Shown here: piece after piece, positions 5,443 through 7,103 of the stretch
Numbering within the stretch: position 1 is the stretch's first letter
Layout: every line of letters starts with the position of its first letter
DNA from: an uncultured Alphaproteobacteria bacterium
GTDB taxonomy: Bacteria; Pseudomonadota; Alphaproteobacteria; Caulobacterales; Aquidulcibacteraceae
Assembly (NCBI GenBank): GCA_937967725.1
Contig: CALBSY010000266.1
Location: 1-7,103 of the forward strand
Direction: 5' to 3'
DNA: 7,103 nucleotides
Position numbers and translations under genes: made by a program
The notes under the pieces: generated by a model
What the model saw: only the letters and a program-made list of their open reading frames with translations
The model's database searches: none
What the model was told of the DNA's origin: nothing

Positions 5443-6491
5443 GACGGCGTGATGTGATTGCCGGCGCGTGTGCGTTGGGGGGATGCGCGAGCATGGGTGA
5501 GGGCGTAACGCGGCAGCCGATTGTGATTGCGCATCGCGGCGCGAGCGGCGAACGGCCCGAACACACTATGGCCGCCTACCGCCTCGCCATCGAGCAGGGC
5601 GCGGATTTCATCGAGCCGGACTTGGTGATGACGCGCGACGGCGTGCTGGTTTGCCGGCACGAGAACGAGATTTCCGGCACGACCGACGTGGCGGAGCGTC
5701 CGGAGTTTGCGGAGCGGCGTACGCAAAAAACCGTCGACGGCGTGACCGCGATAGGCTGGTGGGTGGAGGATTTCACGCTCGCCGAGCTGAAGACGCTGCG
5801 TTGCAAGGAGCGGCTGCCGCAGCTGCGGCCTGCGAACATGGCCTACAACGCACAGCAAGAGATACCGACCTTTGATGAAGCCATGGCGCTCGCCGCCGAA
5901 GCCGGCGTCGGCATTTATCCGGAACTCAAACATCCGACCTACCTGCGCGAAACGGGGCTCGATCCTATAGGCGCGCTTGTGCGCGCCGTTCGCGACGCGG
6001 GCGGGCAGAACGCTGCCGACCGCACCATCGTGCAATGTTTCGAGATCGGCGTGCTGCGAACGCTGGCGCAGATGTCATCGATTCGTTGGAGCTGCGTGCA
6101 GTTGGTCTCTCTGCGAGGCGGACCGTGGGACCGGCGCGAGCTCTCCTATGCACAGATGCTGAGCGACGATGGACTGCGCGCGATCGCCGAATACGCCAAC
6201 GGCATCGGCGTTGAAAAAGCGCTGATCATACCGCGCGGCGATGATGGTCGTTCACTCGAGCCGACCGATCTGATCGCGCGCGCGCATGCCGCAAATCTCA
6301 GAGTGCATGCGTGGACCTTCCGCGCGGAGAATTATTTCCTGCCCGCCGAGCTGCGCCGCGGCGAGGCCTCGTCGCCAGACTTCATGCGTCAGCACGGCGA
6401 TCTCGACGTTGAGTTGCGCAGATTCTACGCCGCCGGCGTCGATGGGGTGTTCAGCGATTTTCCGGGCGCAGCCGCCGCCGCGCGGCGCTAG
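5439..6491 (+). CDS. glpQ: Glycerophosphodiester phosphodiesterase, GlpQ-like, with Tat/lipoprotein N-terminus
   Basis: A TIM-barrel glycerophosphodiester phosphodiesterase, hydrolysing glycerophosphodiesters to an alcohol and sn-glycerol 3-phosphate. The 350 residues follow E. coli GlpQ closely: AHRGASGERPEHT (31-43), QGADFIEPDLVMTRDGVLV (53-71), then H74, IYPELKHP (159-166), VQCFE (in the middle of the barrel) and a C-terminal GVDGVFSDFP. H32 and H74 correspond to the catalytic histidines, and E59, D61 and E162 to the metal ligands. The N-terminus RRRDVIAG...LGGC looks like a twin-arginine signal with a lipobox (Cys16), suggesting a lipid-anchored envelope enzyme. This depends on the TTG start at 5439, which overlaps the previous stop (TTGA) and has AGGA 9 nt upstream. 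The alternative ATG at 5493 would give a cytoplasmic form starting just before the barrel. The 3' end overlaps the convergent gene by CTAG. The symbol is given by similarity only. Confidence 0.92.
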   Translation: MRRRDVIAGACALGGCASMGEGVTRQPIVIAHRGASGERPEHTMAAYRLAIEQGADFIEPDLVMTRDGVLVCRHENEISGTTDVAERPEFAERRTQKTVDGVTAIGWWVEDFTLAELKTLRCKERLPQLRPANMAYNAQQEIPTFDEAMALAAEAGVGIYPELKHPTYLRETGLDPIGALVRAVRDAGGQNAADRTIVQCFEIGVLRTLAQMSSIRWSCVQLVSLRGGPWDRRELSYAQMLSDDGLRAIAEYANGIGVEKALIIPRGDDGRSLEPTDLIARAHAANLRVHAWTFRAENYFLPAELRRGEASSPDFMRQHGDLDVELRRFYAAGVDGVFSDFPGAAAAARR

Positions 6492-6835
6492 GCTACCCGG
6501 CGCAGCATGTTGCGGTTGAGGATCGGCGCCTGCGCTTCCAGCAGGTCGCGCTCGACTCGTTCGCGGGCCGCGGCGTCCTTCACGACCAACAGATGGATTT
6601 CCTTGGCGCCAAGATTTTCCGCTGCGCGCCACATATCATGCCGCGCCAGGCTCTGAGAGAAATCGTCTGTCTTGGCGATGTAGAGCGGCGTCGGTCCGCC
6701 CCAATCCTGCGAAGGCTGGTCGTGCGGCTTCACGAACATATAGATGCCGCCGATCGCATCCCACGCGCGTTGCGCGCGCGCGATCTCGAACTCATACCAA
6801 CGGCCGCTGCCGCCTTGCCAATTGTAGGTGTTCAA
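6488..6835 (-). CDS. GIY-YIG domain protein, probably catalytically degenerate
   Basis: A 115-residue stand-alone GIY-YIG fold. GIY is intact (30-32, Tyr32). The second motif reads YIAKT (52-56) instead of YIGxT. TDDFSQSLARH (56-66) aligns with the usual T-x-DF-x-x-RL-x-x-H, so the conserved arginine is Ser62, while His66 is kept. RERVERDLLEAQAPILN (91-107) supplies the expected metal-binding Glu95 and Asn107. Family members are often predicted nucleases acting on DNA, but the arginine is normally important for catalysis, so this one may only bind nucleic acid. The start is TTG 6835, fixed by a strong GGAGGGG just upstream; no ATG precedes the domain in this frame. The protein begins with NTYNWQGGSGRWYEFE, the usual lead-in of this small family as I recall it. 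The stop overlaps that of the phosphodiesterase gene (CTAG), so the two transcripts converge and must overlap. Confidence 0.82.
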   Translation of the reverse strand: MNTYNWQGGSGRWYEFEIARAQRAWDAIGGIYMFVKPHDQPSQDWGGPTPLYIAKTDDFSQSLARHDMWRAAENLGAKEIHLLVVKDAAARERVERDLLEAQAPILNRNMLRRVA

Positions 6836-6838
6836 GCG

Positions 6839-6845
6839 CCCCTCC
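6839..6845 (-). promoter_or_regulatory. Strong ribosome binding site supporting a TTG start
   Basis: On the minus strand GGAGGGG ends 3 nt before TTG 6835, with the GGAGG core 5 nt away. This is the best Shine-Dalgarno in the window and is the reason for accepting the rare TTG start of the GIY-YIG gene. Confidence 0.75.
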
Positions 6846-6849
6846 GGAT

Positions 6850-6862
6850 CGGTTCCGAACCG
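6850..6862. promoter_or_regulatory. 13-bp near-perfect palindrome upstream of the GIY-YIG gene
   Basis: CGGTTC and GAACCG form a perfect 6-bp inverted repeat around a single central base, immediately upstream of the ribosome binding site in the 66-bp gap between the truncated right-edge gene and the GIY-YIG gene. There is no adjacent T-run, so it is not a terminator; it could be an operator or chance in GC-rich DNA. No clear -35/-10 pair is visible in this gap. Confidence 0.3.
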
Positions 6863-6901
6863 GCGGTGAGCGTAATGTGAGTCGCGCCGGGGCCAGAGTG
6901 C

Positions 6902-7103
6902 TCACGGTGCTGGATCGATACTCACAGAGCGAACCTCCGCGGCCTCAAAAAACGCGGGCCAAAACAAGCGCAATGCATCGGCTTGTCGTTGTGCGTGGTC
7001 GGGGCGGTCGAGCGGCACGATGCGCAGTTCGACGCGGCTCAGGTCCGGCGGGCCGCTCGGAGAAGCGCCGCGCCAGCGCGCATAATCCGCATCCGGAATG
7101 TAG
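6902..7103 (-). CDS. 3' end of an unrecognised gene entering from the right edge
   Basis: Reading leftward from the right edge (first full codon at 7102-7100), one frame stays open for 66 codons to a TGA at 6904-6902, and its product looks like real protein. It begins YIPDADYARWRGASPSG, has a regular strand-like stretch SRVELRIVPLDRP (residues 22-34), then a probable amphipathic helix QADALRLFWPAFFEAAEV, ending SIDPAP. The other minus-strand frame checked there reads as low-complexity Arg/Pro/Ala. No start lies in the window, so the N-terminal part is missing. I do not recognise the family. It is upstream of, and on the same strand as, the GIY-YIG gene with a 66-bp gap, so they may share a transcript. 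Confidence 0.65.
   Translation of the reverse strand, partial: YIPDADYARWRGASPSGPPDLSRVELRIVPLDRPDHAQRQADALRLFWPAFFEAAEVRSVSIDPAP

Noticed and set aside
5412..6035. Minus-strand open frame of 207 codons
   Set aside because: It is fully antisense to the GlpQ-like gene, whose motifs are clear. Its His/Arg-rich composition is typical of a shadow frame in GC-rich DNA.
1..7103. Search for tRNA, rRNA, CRISPR arrays, IS ends, integrases or toxin-antitoxin pairs
   Set aside because: No regular repeat arrays, transposase or recombinase motifs, or tRNA-like cloverleaf sequences were seen by eye in either strand.

Overview
The window is a compact, GC-rich bacterial chromosomal stretch. The families present suggest an alphaproteobacterium, possibly near Caulobacterales/Hyphomonadales: an EF-G-like factor of the alphaproteobacterial type, an isobutyryl-CoA-dehydrogenase-type flavoenzyme, a DMT exporter and small acidic lipoproteins. 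This placement is inference, since no rRNA or species marker is present. Nothing looks like a mobile element, phage, CRISPR array, tRNA or rRNA.

Layout, left to right. (1) Plus strand, 1-1598: the C-terminal half of an EF-G-like translational GTPase that began before the window, with a small class I methyltransferase starting inside its stop codon (GTGA overlap). (2) Minus strand, 1603-2879: a ten-helix EamA-type transporter followed by a PaaI-type hotdog thioesterase, coupled by an ATGA overlap. This unit converges on the methyltransferase with only 4 bp between stop codons. (3) Minus strand, 2938-3778: three consecutive small, extremely acidic, related lipoprotein genes, ending in a strong intrinsic terminator. 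Its U-tract touches the start codon of the transporter, and its stem contains the transporter's only Shine-Dalgarno-like sequence. (4) A divergent intergenic region, 3779-3907, carries two perfect inverted repeats. (5) Plus strand, 3908-6491: an acyl-CoA dehydrogenase, a four-helix membrane protein (probably DUF5367) and a GlpQ-like glycerophosphodiester phosphodiesterase with a Tat/lipoprotein-like N-terminus, closely spaced as an operon. (6) Minus strand, 6488-7103: a small degenerate GIY-YIG domain protein started by TTG, converging on the phosphodiesterase with overlapping stop codons (CTAG), and the 3' end of an unrecognised gene entering from the right edge.

Most of the window is ordinary metabolism and housekeeping. 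The least explained parts are the tandem acidic lipoprotein cluster, whose third member is a mosaic of the other two, the terminator fused to the next gene's start, and the GIY-YIG protein lacking its usual arginine. I see no strong evidence for a complete new defence or mobile system.
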